Shown here: positions 52,734 to 61,962 of the stretch, piece by piece
Layout of the letters: each line of letters opens with the position of its first letter
Numbering within the stretch: the stretch's first letter is position 1
DNA from: Flavobacterium tiangeerense
GTDB lineage: Bacteria; Bacteroidota; Bacteroidia; Flavobacteriales; Flavobacteriaceae
Direction: 5' to 3'
NCBI RefSeq assembly: GCF_007830355.1
Contig: NZ_VLKO01000005.1
Location: forward strand, 186,001-250,000
DNA length: 64,000 nucleotides
Translations under genes and position numbers: made by a program
The notes under the pieces: generated by a model
Told to the model about the DNA's origin: nothing
The model's input: only the letters and a program-made list of their open reading frames with translations
Databases searched by the model: none

Positions 52734-54260
52734 TTAATGTTTAAAATGACGCGTTCCTGTAAATACCATTGCAAGATTATTTTCATTGCAATAATTAATG
52801 CTTAATTCATCTTTAATAGATCCTCCAGGCTGAATAACGGCTGAAATACCTGCCTCTTTTGCTAATGCTACACAATCCGGAAACGGAAAAAAAGCATCAC
52901 TCGCCATTGAGGCACCTTGTAAATCGAATCCGAAATTTTTAGCTTTTTCAACAGCTTGCATCAAAGCATCAACTCGAGAGGTTTGTCCTGTACCCGAAGC
53001 AATAAGTGTACCGTTTTTTGCAAATACAATTGTGTTTGATTTCGTGTTTTTACAAATTTTAGAAGCAAAAATTAAATCTTTAATTTCTTGCTCAGTAGGC
53101 GCTGTATTGGTAACGGTTTTTAGATCCTCTTTAGTATCTGTGATGTTGTTTCTTTCTTGAATTAATAATCCGTTTAAACACGTACGAACTTGTTTTTGAG
53201 GCAGAGCTATTTCGTTTTGGATTAAAATAATTCGGTTTTTCTTTTCCTGTAGAATGCTAAGCGCTTCATTATCATATTCAGGAGCTATTACCACCTCGCA
53301 AAATAAAGAGTTGATTTCTTGAGCGGTTGCTACATCTATTTTTGTATTCGAAATTAATACACCACCAAAAGCTGATGTTGGGTCACATGCTAAAGCTGAA
53401 ATATAGGCGTCATGTATTGTTGTTCTCGTTGCCAGTCCACAAGCGTTATTGTGTTTTAAAATGGCAAAAGTTGGACCATCATTTTTGAATTCATGTATCA
53501 AATTAACGGCTGCATCTACATCTAGTAAATTGTTATAAGAAAGTTCTTTTCCATGAACTTTTTTAAACATCGCATCAAAATCACCGAAGAAAAATCCCTT
53601 TTGATGTGGGTTTTCCCCGTATCTTAATACTTGACCATCTGCAATACTTTCCTTGTAAATGGTTTCGTCAGTGTTGAAATAATTAAAAATTGCACCATCA
53701 TAATGCGAAGATACGTGGAATGCTTTGGTAGCAAATAATTTACGATCCTCTAGTGTTGTAGCTCCGTTTTGTTTAGTGATGGTCTCTAAAAATAAACTGT
53801 ATTGCTCCATTGACGAAACGATAACGGTATCTTTAAAATTTTTAGCTGCGGCGCGAATTAATGATATTCCGCCGATATCTATTTTTTCAATGATATCAGC
53901 CTCACTAGCTCCTGAAGCTACGGTTTTTTCAAATGGGTATAAATCAACAATAACAAGGTCTATTTGTGGAATGTCAAATTCTTTCATTTGTTGCACATCA
54001 CTCTCATTATCCTGACGGTTTAGTATCCCGCCAAAAACTTTTGGGTGTAATGTTTTTACTCTACCACCCAAAATAGAAGGGTAAGAGGTAACGTCTTCTA
54101 CAGGAATTACTGGGATTCCAAGATTTTTTATAAAATCTTCAGTTCCACCAGTAGAATAAATTGTAACATTTTGACTGTTTAGTTGTCTAACGATTGGCTC
54201 TAATCCTTCTTTGGAAAAGACAGAGATTAATGCTGATTGGATTTTTTTTGTTGTGCTCAT
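52734..54260 (-). CDS. purH: Bifunctional AICAR transformylase/IMP cyclohydrolase
   Basis: A 508-residue cytoplasmic enzyme for the last two steps of IMP synthesis. The N-terminal MGS-like cyclohydrolase domain (about 1-195) has ALISVFSKEGLEPIV, YSTGGTEDFI and GGRVKTLHPKVFGGIL. The transformylase domain (about 200-508) has LRYGENPHQKG, FAILKHNNACGLA with the catalytic Lys-His, SDAFFPFPDCVALA and IQPGGSIKDE. Length and motifs are typical. It lies upstream of mreB on the same strand. Confidence 0.96.
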   Translation of the reverse strand: MSTTKKIQSALISVFSKEGLEPIVRQLNSQNVTIYSTGGTEDFIKNLGIPVIPVEDVTSYPSILGGRVKTLHPKVFGGILNRQDNESDVQQMKEFDIPQIDLVIVDLYPFEKTVASGASEADIIEKIDIGGISLIRAAAKNFKDTVIVSSMEQYSLFLETITKQNGATTLEDRKLFATKAFHVSSHYDGAIFNYFNTDETIYKESIADGQVLRYGENPHQKGFFFGDFDAMFKKVHGKELSYNNLLDVDAAVNLIHEFKNDGPTFAILKHNNACGLATRTTIHDAYISALACDPTSAFGGVLISNTKIDVATAQEINSLFCEVVIAPEYDNEALSILQEKKNRIILIQNEIALPQKQVRTCLNGLLIQERNNITDTKEDLKTVTNTAPTEQEIKDLIFASKICKNTKSNTIVFAKNGTLIASGTGQTSRVDALMQAVEKAKNFGFDLQGASMASDAFFPFPDCVALAKEAGISAVIQPGGSIKDELSINYCNENNLAMVFTGTRHFKH

Positions 54261-54283
54261 TATGTAGTTATAGTTATGAGGTG

Positions 54284-54291
54284 CAAAAATA
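54284..54291 (-). promoter_or_regulatory. -7 box for purH
   Basis: TATTTTTG on the minus strand matches the consensus and lies 23 bases upstream of the purH ATG. The upstream element reads TTA, not TTG, at a spacing of about 19-21. Confidence 0.5.
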
Positions 54292-54456
54292 GTTTTTTAA
54301 TGTTAAAATTAAGCCATTTGAAAATGAGATAATTTTAATTTGTAAATCTCTTTTTTAGAGTTTACATTAAAATGAAAGAATTCATGTAACCTTTCTTATT
54401 TTTATTAGGTTTTTGAATATTATTTATAGATTTTTACTTAACACAATACACATTAT

Positions 54457-55707
54457 ATGTTAGTTTACCTTAGATTGTTACGAGAAAGTTTTGGATTTGC
54501 GATGAGTGCCTTGCGCAACAATAAATTGAGAACCTTACTTTCGTTATTGGGTGTTACCATTGGAATTTTCTCAATCATTGCAATTCTAGCTGCGGTAGAT
54601 TCACTAGACAAAAAAATTAAAAAAGATTTAAGTAGTTTAGATAAAAATACGATTTATCTAATGCGTTTTTCTTTTGGTCCTTCCGAAATACCTCAATGGA
54701 AAAGAGAGCAATTTCCAGATGTGAAATATGATGAATACGAATATTTGAAAAGTTCGATGAATGATTTAGATCAAATGGCTTTTCAGTTTTTTGTTGGAAG
54801 AGAATCCTTAAAATTTGAATCGGAATCTGTAAGTGATGTTAATGTTGTCCCGGTATCTCATGAGTTTATTGATATACAAGGTCTTGAGTTTGATAAAGGA
54901 AGGTTTTACAACGAATCTGAATCTAATTCTGGAGCGGCAGTAATCGTTTTAGGTTATGATATTGCTCAGAGTCTTTTCGGTGAAAGCGAACCAATTGGAA
55001 AAAATTTACGATTGTATGGACAAAGATTCACCGTAATTGGTATGCTCAAAAAACAAGGTGCTGGAATGTTTGGGGACAGTAATGATACCTCCGTGTTTAT
55101 ACCGGTTAATTTTTTAAGACGTATGTATGGCGATAACAATAATGGGATGACTCCAGTAATCCTTGTAAAGCCAGAAAAAGGAGTTGATATGGATGCTTTT
55201 AAAGCTGAACTTGCTCAAAAACTTAGGAGTTTTAGAGGTATGAAAGTAGATGAAATAGATAACTTTTTTGTCAATGTACTTTCGGGATTTACAGATTTAC
55301 TAGACGGAATTATTGGTGCAATGCGCGGTGGAGGTGTACTGATTAGCTTTTTCTCGTTTTTAGTAGGTGGATTTGGGGTGGCTAATATTATGTTTGTTTC
55401 TGTAAAAGAGCGTACCAATTTAATTGGGATTCAGAAATCATTAGGCGCCAAAAACAGATTTATACTTTTTCAATTTTTATTTGAAGCTATTATTCTATGC
55501 GTAATAGGGGGAACTATCGGTTTGATAATTGTGTGGTTGCTGTCTATATTACTGACAAATGTATTGGATTTTGAATTTGTTTTAAGTTTTTGGAATATTC
55601 TAATAGGTTCTGGATTATCCATTGTTGTTGGGGTAATTTCGGGAATTCTACCAGCTATTTCGGCTTCAAAATTAGATCCTGTTGAGGCTATTCGCACAGG
55701 TATGTAA
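54457..55707 (+). CDS. MacB/FtsX-type ABC transporter permease
   Basis: A 416-residue inner-membrane protein with the MacB layout: helix 1 (about 22-46, LLSLLGVTIGIFSIIAIL), a periplasmic MacB core domain (about 50-270) and three C-terminal helices of the FtsX domain with GVANIMFVSVKERTNLIGIQKSLGAK (about 306-331) and ISASKLDPVEAIR. There is no ATPase gene beside it, so the partner is encoded elsewhere. It may export a peptide or lipoprotein or act in mechanotransmission; the substrate cannot be read. Confidence 0.9.
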   Translation: MLVYLRLLRESFGFAMSALRNNKLRTLLSLLGVTIGIFSIIAILAAVDSLDKKIKKDLSSLDKNTIYLMRFSFGPSEIPQWKREQFPDVKYDEYEYLKSSMNDLDQMAFQFFVGRESLKFESESVSDVNVVPVSHEFIDIQGLEFDKGRFYNESESNSGAAVIVLGYDIAQSLFGESEPIGKNLRLYGQRFTVIGMLKKQGAGMFGDSNDTSVFIPVNFLRRMYGDNNNGMTPVILVKPEKGVDMDAFKAELAQKLRSFRGMKVDEIDNFFVNVLSGFTDLLDGIIGAMRGGGVLISFFSFLVGGFGVANIMFVSVKERTNLIGIQKSLGAKNRFILFQFLFEAIILCVIGGTIGLIIVWLLSILLTNVLDFEFVLSFWNILIGSGLSIVVGVISGILPAISASKLDPVEAIRTGM

Positions 55708-55742
55708 AAGGTTCTTTCTAATTTTTAAAGGTTTAATAGTTA

Positions 55743-55785
55743 TAAAAAAAGCAGCTTCTCAATTAAGAGAAGCTGCTTTTTTTAT
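55743..55785. terminator. Bidirectional terminator between the permease and accD
   Basis: AAAGCAGCTTCTC and GAGAAGCTGCTTT form a 13-base stem with loop AATTAA, extended by A and T runs on either side. It sits in a convergent gap. Confidence 0.9.
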
Positions 55786-55839
55786 TTTAATGAATCAAAA
55801 AGTATTGAATAATATTCAGCCTATACTTTGGATTTCAAT

Positions 55840-56694
55840 TTATCGTACAGGATTATTTTGAATCAAATCTATATACAAGTTGATCTTGTCTTTCAATTCT
55901 TTTCTTGGAGTAATAAAATCTAGGAATCCGTGCTCAAGAAGAAATTCAGCAGTTTGAAAACCTTCTGGTAAATCTTTTCCAGTGGTGTCTCTTACAACTC
56001 TAGGACCTGCAAAACCTATCAATGCACCTGGCTCAGCGATGTTAATGTCACCTAGCATAGCGTATGAAGCTGTAGTTCCTCCGGTAGTTGGATCGGTACA
56101 TAATGAGATATAGGGTAATTTTGCTTCAGCAAGTTGTGCCAATTTTACAGATGTTTTTGCTAATTGCATTAAAGAGTAAGCAGCTTCCATCATTCTGGCT
56201 CCACCTGATTTTGAAATCATCAAAAACGGCATTTTGTTTTTGATAGCGTGATCTATACCTCTAGCAATTTTTTCGCCTACAACAGCTCCCATAGATCCGC
56301 CAATAAAAGCAAAATCCATACAGCAAATTACTAAATCTTTACCTTTAGATTTCCCAACGCCTGTGCGTACGGCATCTTTAAGTTTGGTTTTATCCATGAC
56401 ATCTTTCAATCGATCGGCATACTTTTTTGTATCCACAAAATGAAGAGGGTCTTTTGAAGTCATGTTTTTGTCTAATTCAACAAATTCATTGTTGTCAAAC
56501 AAAATTTGAAAATACTCAGCGCTACCTATTCTTACGTGAAAACCATCTTCTGGACTTACAAATAAGTTGCGAGCAAGTTCATCTGCATCAATAATTTTTC
56601 CTGTAGGAGATTTATACCAAAGCCCTTTTGGAATGTCCATTTTGTCTTCAGTAGCAGTTGTAATCCCTTTTTCTTTTCTTTTAAACCAAGCCAT
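55840..56694 (-). CDS. accD: Acetyl-CoA carboxylase carboxyltransferase subunit beta, without zinc-ribbon cysteines
   Basis: A 284-residue subunit that, with AccA, transfers carboxyl to acetyl-CoA in fatty-acid synthesis. The crotonase-like core shows [38 protein letters not shown] and [15 protein letters not shown], then [17 protein letters not shown]. The N-terminal 60 residues align with the AccD zinc ribbon ([20 protein letters not shown]) but have no cysteine at all, while the family normally has four. I recall the same loss in other flavobacteria. It is 74 bases downstream of fbaA. Confidence 0.93.
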   Translation of the reverse strand: MAWFKRKEKGITTATEDKMDIPKGLWYKSPTGKIIDADELARNLFVSPEDGFHVRIGSAEYFQILFDNNEFVELDKNMTSKDPLHFVDTKKYADRLKDVMDKTKLKDAVRTGVGKSKGKDLVICCMDFAFIGGSMGAVVGEKIARGIDHAIKNKMPFLMISKSGGARMMEAAYSLMQLAKTSVKLAQLAEAKLPYISLCTDPTTGGTTASYAMLGDINIAEPGALIGFAGPRVVRDTTGKDLPEGFQTAEFLLEHGFLDFITPRKELKDKINLYIDLIQNNPVR

Positions 56695-56710
56695 ATTTAT
56701 TGTTTTTGTT

Positions 56711-56766
56711 GTTTCAGGTTTAAAGTTTAAAGTTTTGAAACTTTAAACCTGAAACTTTAAACTTTT
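56711..56766. repeat. Long hairpin of repeated TTTAAA units between fbaA and accD
   Basis: GTTTCAGGTTTAAAGTTT (56711-56728) and AAACTTTAAACCTGAAAC (56738-56755) are a perfect 18-base inverted repeat with a 9-base loop. The unit AAACTTTAAAC is repeated again at 56752-56763. On the plus strand a T-run follows; on the minus strand, the direction of both genes, none does. It could form a stable structure in an fbaA-accD transcript. Confidence 0.75.
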
Positions 56767-56768
56767 TA

Positions 56769-57836
56769 TTATAATGTATTCACGTTGTTCAAGTCAGCAA
56801 ATGCTTGTTCCAATCTTGTATTGAAAGTGATTTCGCTTTCACGCAACCATTTTCTTGGATCGTAATGTTTTTTATTTGGAGCGTCAGCGCCTTCTGGATT
56901 ACCAATTTGTGTTTTTAGATAATCAATATTTTTAATCATATAATCACGAATGCCCTCTGTAAAAGCAAATTGCAAATCAGTGTCAATATTCATTTTGATA
57001 ACACCATAGCTAATTCCCTCTCTAATTTCTTCAAGTGTAGATCCTGATCCACCGTGGAAAACAAAATCAACGGGGTTGTGACCTGTGTTGAATTTATTTT
57101 GAACAAAATCTTGAGAATTCTTTAAGATTTTTGGAGTTAATTTTACATTTCCTGGTTTGTATACACCGTGTACATTTCCAAAAGCGGCTGCAATTGTAAA
57201 ACGAGGACTTATTTTAGATAGTTCTTCGTATGCATAAGCAACTTCTTCAGGTTGAGTGTATAATTTTGAGCTATCTACATCAGAGTTATCCACACCGTCT
57301 TCTTCACCACCTGTAATACCTAGTTCAATTTCAAGAGTCATCCCCATTTTGCTCATTCGCTCTAAATAGCCTTTGCAAATTTCGATGTTTTCTTCAATTG
57401 GCTCCTCAGATAAATCAATCATGTGTGATGAATACAGAGGTTTTCCTGTTTTTGCAAAATGTGCTTCTGATGCGTCTAATAAACCATCAATCCAAGGCAA
57501 TAATTTTTTTGCGCAATGGTCAGTATGTAAAATTACCGTTGCACCATAGGCTTCAGCTAGTGTATGAATGTGCAAAGCACCAGCAATTCCACCAGCAATG
57601 GCTGCCTTTTCTCCAGCATTAGATAATCCTTTACCAGCATTAAACTGTGCTCCACCATTAGAAAACTGAATGATTACGGGAGCATTTAGTTTAGCGGCTG
57701 TTTCAAGAACGCTATTTATTGTATTTGAGCCAGTTACGTTTACTGCAGGCAATGCAAATCCTTTTTCTTTAGCATAGTTAAAGATTTCTTGAACTTGATC
57801 TCCTGTTGCTACTCCTGGTTTTATGTTGTGTGCCAT
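56769..57836 (-). CDS. fbaA: Class II fructose-bisphosphate aldolase
   Basis: A 355-residue zinc enzyme of glycolysis and gluconeogenesis that splits fructose 1,6-bisphosphate. Zinc-binding and catalytic landmarks are VILHTDHCAKKLLPWIDGLL (about 104-123), LEIELGITGGEEDG (about 178-191), FGNVHGVYKPGNVKL (about 225-239) and FHGGSGSTLEEIREGI (about 263-278). Its length is that of the FbaA (class IIA) type. A -7 box lies 40 bases upstream. Confidence 0.96.
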   Translation of the reverse strand: MAHNIKPGVATGDQVQEIFNYAKEKGFALPAVNVTGSNTINSVLETAAKLNAPVIIQFSNGGAQFNAGKGLSNAGEKAAIAGGIAGALHIHTLAEAYGATVILHTDHCAKKLLPWIDGLLDASEAHFAKTGKPLYSSHMIDLSEEPIEENIEICKGYLERMSKMGMTLEIELGITGGEEDGVDNSDVDSSKLYTQPEEVAYAYEELSKISPRFTIAAAFGNVHGVYKPGNVKLTPKILKNSQDFVQNKFNTGHNPVDFVFHGGSGSTLEEIREGISYGVIKMNIDTDLQFAFTEGIRDYMIKNIDYLKTQIGNPEGADAPNKKHYDPRKWLRESEITFNTRLEQAFADLNNVNTL

Positions 57837-57875
57837 AGTGTTATTATTAAGTAATTTTTTTAGTTTTTAGTTCTG

Positions 57876-57883
57876 CAAAAATA
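57876..57883 (-). promoter_or_regulatory. -7 box for fbaA
   Basis: TATTTTTG on the minus strand matches the consensus and lies 39 bases upstream of the fbaA ATG. The -33 element is weak. Confidence 0.5.
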
Positions 57884-57897
57884 GGAATTAAATAGTA

Positions 57898-60465
57898 TTA
57901 GAACGGATAATTTATACCAAAATTTAAAACGGAGTTCGTAAAGTTGTACTCTCTAAACCATCTTTTATTTGTTTCATTGGCTGGGTTATAGGTTTTAAAA
58001 CCCAAATCAAAACGGATAACAAAAAAACTCAAGTCATATCTAAGTCCAAAGCCAGAGCCTATTGCGATGTCCTTAAAATCTCGGTAACTGGTAAACGTAG
58101 ATTTCTCATCTTCAACATTATCTAGTGCGTTCCAGATGTTTCCGGCATCTGCAAATAAAGCACCTTTTAAATCGCCAAGAACTTTAAATCGAAATTCACC
58201 GCTTATGGCAATTTTCATATTGGCTTCATTAAAATCATTTACCGCTCCACTGCTTCCTGGTCCAAGTGCATAGGGTTGCCAAGCTCTATTATCATTTGAT
58301 CCTCCCGAAAAATAACTTCGTGAAAATGGGATATTGTCAGAGTTGCCAAAGGGAATAGCAATACCAAAAAAAGATCGAAATGCAATTACTTTATCTTTTG
58401 TAAGTTCCCAATGTTTGATGTAATCAAACTCAGTTTTAATGTATTCTGAATACTCTAGATTAAAGATTTCATAGTTGCCATTAGAATTTCTTTTTTGTTT
58501 TGTTGAAGATGCAAATGCAGACAATAATGTACCTGCAGATTCAATTTTGGTTTTAAATAAATAAAAGGTATTGTCAGTTATATCTTTCTTAGTAGTTTTT
58601 GAAAAAGTAAAATTTGTAGCTAGAATAAAATCATTTTCAGTTAATCTTTGTCTTCTTTCTTCAATGCTTTTTACAGATTGAAAATCAGTAGGTTCTATAG
58701 GTTTTAAAAATGTGCCACTATTACTCAATACATCATTTGTAAATCCCGAAGTTCCTCTTTCAATAAGAAGATTTTTTGATGTTGGGTTATCGTAATAAGT
58801 ACTATTGGTGTTGTATTCTTTACTAATGTTATTTAAAGCATTATAGGATGATTTGTAAACATTGAAATAATTTTGAGAATTTAAATTTCGTACAAATTGT
58901 GTGTTGAGCAAATCAAATCGTGCTGTATTGTTTTTTTGTGGAGTCCAATTGTAAGATAGTGTACTCGTAAAGTTTTCTTTATCAAGTCCAATGTTTTGTT
59001 GCTTAGCAAAACCTACCGTAATCAATGTTGAAGGAATCATGCTTTTTGGGATGATTTTTTCGGTTCTGAAAGGCATAAAAATCCTTGGGATATTTAGTTT
59101 TAGATCTAAACCATATTCAGATACATTGAAAAAATTATTATTCGGATTAGCTAAATCTCGAGAGGAGCCAATGTTGCCGCGCACTGCCAGTTCTAATGTT
59201 TCGGCACCATTAAATACGTTGCGCACAGTTTCAGAGATACTAACCCCAACACCAAAATCTTGAATGTTAGAATGTGTCACATCAAGAGTGGTACCAAAAC
59301 TATATTTTTTTCGTGGTGTCAAGAATACTTTAGCAATAAGAGAATGCGCAGTAGTATCTCTCTTATCAACCTCATATTGTATAGAGGGATAATTAAAGAT
59401 TTTAAGATTGTTCAAATAGCGTGTTGTCAGTACGGTTTTGTTATCGGCATACAATCCTCCTTTTGTTATAAAAAGTGCATTAGTTATGGCTTTTGGTTTG
59501 TATTTAAGTTTGTTTTGACTGTAAATTGTAAAGCCATTATACGTCACGCTGTCTTTGATTTGAAACGAATTCAAATTAGGGCTGTAATCCGAAAATATTT
59601 TTACATCACTAATTTTATATAGCTTAAACGGTTCCGTTTTAGTGCTGTCATTCATTTGGTATGAATAATTTGCAACCAATAAATTGATGTTTGCTTTATT
59701 GACTTTTTTTATAGTATCTACATCAAATGTGATATAATTTGGCTGGAAATAATAAGCGCCATTGTTTCTAAAATGAGTTGTGATTCTGTTTTTTTCATTT
59801 TCAAAATCCACTGTCTTATACGTATTGCCAGCTTTAATGAAGCTTGCGCTTTTTATAGAAGTATATAAAGAATCTAGTGCAGGTGTTAATATTGTTGTTT
59901 TTATAGTATCCAGAGTATATTCTGAACCAGATATAATATTGTATTTAATTTTCCCTTTTTTTCTTTCAAGTGTGTCAATAACATATGATGCGTTTACATT
60001 GAAGAAGCCGTTATTAAAAAAATAATATTTCAATCTGAATAACGATTTATCTGCTTTTTCTTTGTCTAAAATAACGGGCGCCTCTCCGGTAGTTTTTAAA
60101 AAATCATGAATGCCATGGTACCAGAAAGATTTACCTAATCGGTCAACTTGTTTTGCAGAAAGCCATTTTGATTTACGATTGTACTTGTTGGGATTATTGG
60201 TAAATTTAGCTTGATAAGTTGAATCAGGATTTAAATTTGCAATAGAGTATAAATTAAGTCTTAATCGGTATCCTAGTAAGGTGCTATTTGGTTTTTGATA
60301 CAATTGATTGAAAATAGTTTCATCAGAAACATTTTTATCATTCACCGTTATTTCATTCTTTGTAAGCAATAATTTGCCCTCAGGAACTCTTTTTACAGCG
60401 TTACAGGCACAAATAAGTATTGCAATTAGAATAAATGCAGTTATTTTTGTAGAAATTTTTTTCAA
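57898..60465 (-). CDS. tamL: BamA/TamA-superfamily outer-membrane lipoprotein (TamL-like)
   Basis: An 855-residue protein with lipobox ICAC (Cys about 21), followed by NAVKRVPEGKLLLTKNEITV, the start found in the lipoprotein TamA-like proteins of Bacteroidota. POTRA-like domains (about 30-420) contain repeated KIKYNIISGSEYTLDTIK and NLLVANYSYQ patterns. The Omp85 barrel (about 430-855) has the loop 6 region SYFSGGSNDNRAWQP with the family RGF-type variant, and it ends in NFGINYPF. It is thought to work with TamB in envelope lipid or protein traffic. It is divergent from the rRNA methyltransferase gene. Confidence 0.85.
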   Translation of the reverse strand: MKKISTKITAFILIAILICACNAVKRVPEGKLLLTKNEITVNDKNVSDETIFNQLYQKPNSTLLGYRLRLNLYSIANLNPDSTYQAKFTNNPNKYNRKSKWLSAKQVDRLGKSFWYHGIHDFLKTTGEAPVILDKEKADKSLFRLKYYFFNNGFFNVNASYVIDTLERKKGKIKYNIISGSEYTLDTIKTTILTPALDSLYTSIKSASFIKAGNTYKTVDFENEKNRITTHFRNNGAYYFQPNYITFDVDTIKKVNKANINLLVANYSYQMNDSTKTEPFKLYKISDVKIFSDYSPNLNSFQIKDSVTYNGFTIYSQNKLKYKPKAITNALFITKGGLYADNKTVLTTRYLNNLKIFNYPSIQYEVDKRDTTAHSLIAKVFLTPRKKYSFGTTLDVTHSNIQDFGVGVSISETVRNVFNGAETLELAVRGNIGSSRDLANPNNNFFNVSEYGLDLKLNIPRIFMPFRTEKIIPKSMIPSTLITVGFAKQQNIGLDKENFTSTLSYNWTPQKNNTARFDLLNTQFVRNLNSQNYFNVYKSSYNALNNISKEYNTNSTYYDNPTSKNLLIERGTSGFTNDVLSNSGTFLKPIEPTDFQSVKSIEERRQRLTENDFILATNFTFSKTTKKDITDNTFYLFKTKIESAGTLLSAFASSTKQKRNSNGNYEIFNLEYSEYIKTEFDYIKHWELTKDKVIAFRSFFGIAIPFGNSDNIPFSRSYFSGGSNDNRAWQPYALGPGSSGAVNDFNEANMKIAISGEFRFKVLGDLKGALFADAGNIWNALDNVEDEKSTFTSYRDFKDIAIGSGFGLRYDLSFFVIRFDLGFKTYNPANETNKRWFREYNFTNSVLNFGINYPF

Positions 60466-60486
60466 GAGGTCTTAATATATTTAATT

Positions 60487-60494
60487 CAAAAGTA
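60487..60494 (-). promoter_or_regulatory. -7 box for tamL
   Basis: TACTTTTG on the minus strand matches TAnnTTTG and lies 21 bases upstream of the tamL ATG in the 38-base divergent gap. The promoter must therefore extend into the first codons of the methyltransferase gene. Confidence 0.5.
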
Positions 60495-60503
60495 CATTTT
60501 TTT

Positions 60504-61229
60504 ATGGTTAGTAAAAACCAAATAAAACTTATAACGAGTTTACAGCAAAAAAAATATAGAATAGCCCATCAATTATTTTTTGCCGAAGGGGTAAAGGGTG
60601 TTCAAGAGCTAATAGATTCAAATTTTGAGTTAGTTCATTTGTATACTACCTTAAATGATTTTGAAAATGTTTCTCCTGCCATAAGAACGATGTTACAAGA
60701 TCAAGACTTGAAGAAAATCTCAGCGCTAGCTACTCCTAATTCTTGTTTAGCAGTATTTAAAATGCCCATAGAAAAAGAAATTAAAACCTCGGGTTTGATT
60801 TTGGCATTAGATACTATTAGAGATCCAGGAAATCTGGGAACTATTTTAAGATTGTGTGATTGGTTTGGAATTCAACAAGTACTTTGTTCAAAAGAAACAG
60901 TTGATCTTTATAACCCAAAGGTGGTTCAAGCCACAATGGGATCTATTTCAAGAGTAAATGTGAATTATGTTGACTTGAATTTGTTCTTATCTCAAACGCA
61001 ATTACCAGTTTACGGAACATTCATGAATGGCGAAAACATTTATCAAAGTGCCTTGCCTAAACAAGGTATCATAGTAATGGGTAATGAGGCTAATGGAATA
61101 TCACAAGAAATAGAATCTAAAATTACAAGTAGACTCACAATACCAAGATTTGGAGCTGTACAAAAAACAGAAAGTCTTAATGTAGCAACGGCTACAGCAA
61201 TTGTTTTGAGTGAATTTTGTAGAGGCTAA
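60504..61229 (+). CDS. SpoU/TrmH-family RNA 2'-O-methyltransferase
   Basis: A 241-residue SPOUT enzyme that methylates ribose in rRNA or tRNA using S-adenosylmethionine. The N-terminal substrate-binding domain (about 1-90, YRIAHQLFFAEGVKGVQEL) precedes the knot: LDTIRDPGNLGTILRLCDWFG (motif 1, about 112-132), IVMGNEANGIS (motif 2, about 191-201) and IPRFGAVQKTESLNVATATAIVL (motif 3, given here in part). Exact target RNA is not known. Confidence 0.92.
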   Translation: MVSKNQIKLITSLQQKKYRIAHQLFFAEGVKGVQELIDSNFELVHLYTTLNDFENVSPAIRTMLQDQDLKKISALATPNSCLAVFKMPIEKEIKTSGLILALDTIRDPGNLGTILRLCDWFGIQQVLCSKETVDLYNPKVVQATMGSISRVNVNYVDLNLFLSQTQLPVYGTFMNGENIYQSALPKQGIIVMGNEANGISQEIESKITSRLTIPRFGAVQKTESLNVATATAIVLSEFCRG

Positions 61230-61256
61230 TAAGAGACTTTTGGGCTTGAAGTTTTT

Positions 61257-61961
61257 TTAATGAAATGTAAAATTGATTAAAATTGCTCGAGACTTCAACG
61301 ATTCAATATTACTAGTCCACGGGCTATTTGGGTCATTGTCTCTAATTAACTCATCGTTAATTCCAAAAACACCTCGAATGGAAGGGGAGAAGATAAAGTA
61401 TTCTGAAAATACATCAATCCCAAATCCTAATTCGTAATTTGTAGTCCAGCTTTTTACCCTAAACCGTTGCTGTAAGTTATCGTCCATTAATTTGGAATTA
61501 CTGGATAAGTTGAGCGTCGCAGATAACCCGCCGAGTGCATAAGGTCTAATGTTCCCTGTTCTTAAAGATGAGAATTTTAATAAAAGAGGGAAGTGTATGT
61601 ATGTGCTGTTTACTTCTCTTAATGCATCACTTGGATTAGAAAAATTAGGGTAGTTTAAATCCCTTTTAGAATAATACAATCCTGGTTCAAAACGCAGATT
61701 GATATATTCATGTAGTTTATAATCCCCTATAATACCAACATTAAATCCTGTGGTCTTTTTCACAAGAATATCAGGAGTTTCTGTCTTATAGTCTATTTTA
61801 AAATCGAAAGTATTAAAACCCAAGAAAAATCCAAAATACACCTTTTTTTGTTGAAAATTTTCAAGATTTATAATGGGGTCTTTGCTGAAAATACCTTTTG
61901 AATTCTGTGCATTTCCAGTAATAATTCCAGTTAAAAATAGGGCAATAATTATTTTTTTCAT
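61257..61961 (-). CDS. porT: Type IX secretion/gliding protein PorT
   Basis: About 234 residues from the ATG at 61959-61961 (MKKIIIALFLTG); the signal peptide ends near GNAQN. The remainder is an outer-membrane barrel with VYFGFFLGFNTFDFKI, LRFEPGLYYSKRDLNYP and AILINFTFH at the end. The pattern and the position right after ubiE match PorT/SprT, an outer-membrane protein needed for type IX secretion. The gene starts 1 base from the end of ubiE, so it is translationally close-coupled. It would serve the amylase CTD at 8.5 kb. Confidence 0.85.
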   Translation of the reverse strand: MKKIIIALFLTGIITGNAQNSKGIFSKDPIINLENFQQKKVYFGFFLGFNTFDFKIDYKTETPDILVKKTTGFNVGIIGDYKLHEYINLRFEPGLYYSKRDLNYPNFSNPSDALREVNSTYIHFPLLLKFSSLRTGNIRPYALGGLSATLNLSSNSKLMDDNLQQRFRVKSWTTNYELGFGIDVFSEYFIFSPSIRGVFGINDELIRDNDPNSPWTSNIESLKSRAILINFTFH

Positions 61962-61962
61962 A

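Noticed and set aside
54340..54364. Imperfect inverted repeat GTAAATCTCT/AGAGTTTAC between purH and the permease
   Set aside because: The pairing needs a bulge and the position is not at a gene end, so chance in AT-rich DNA is likely.
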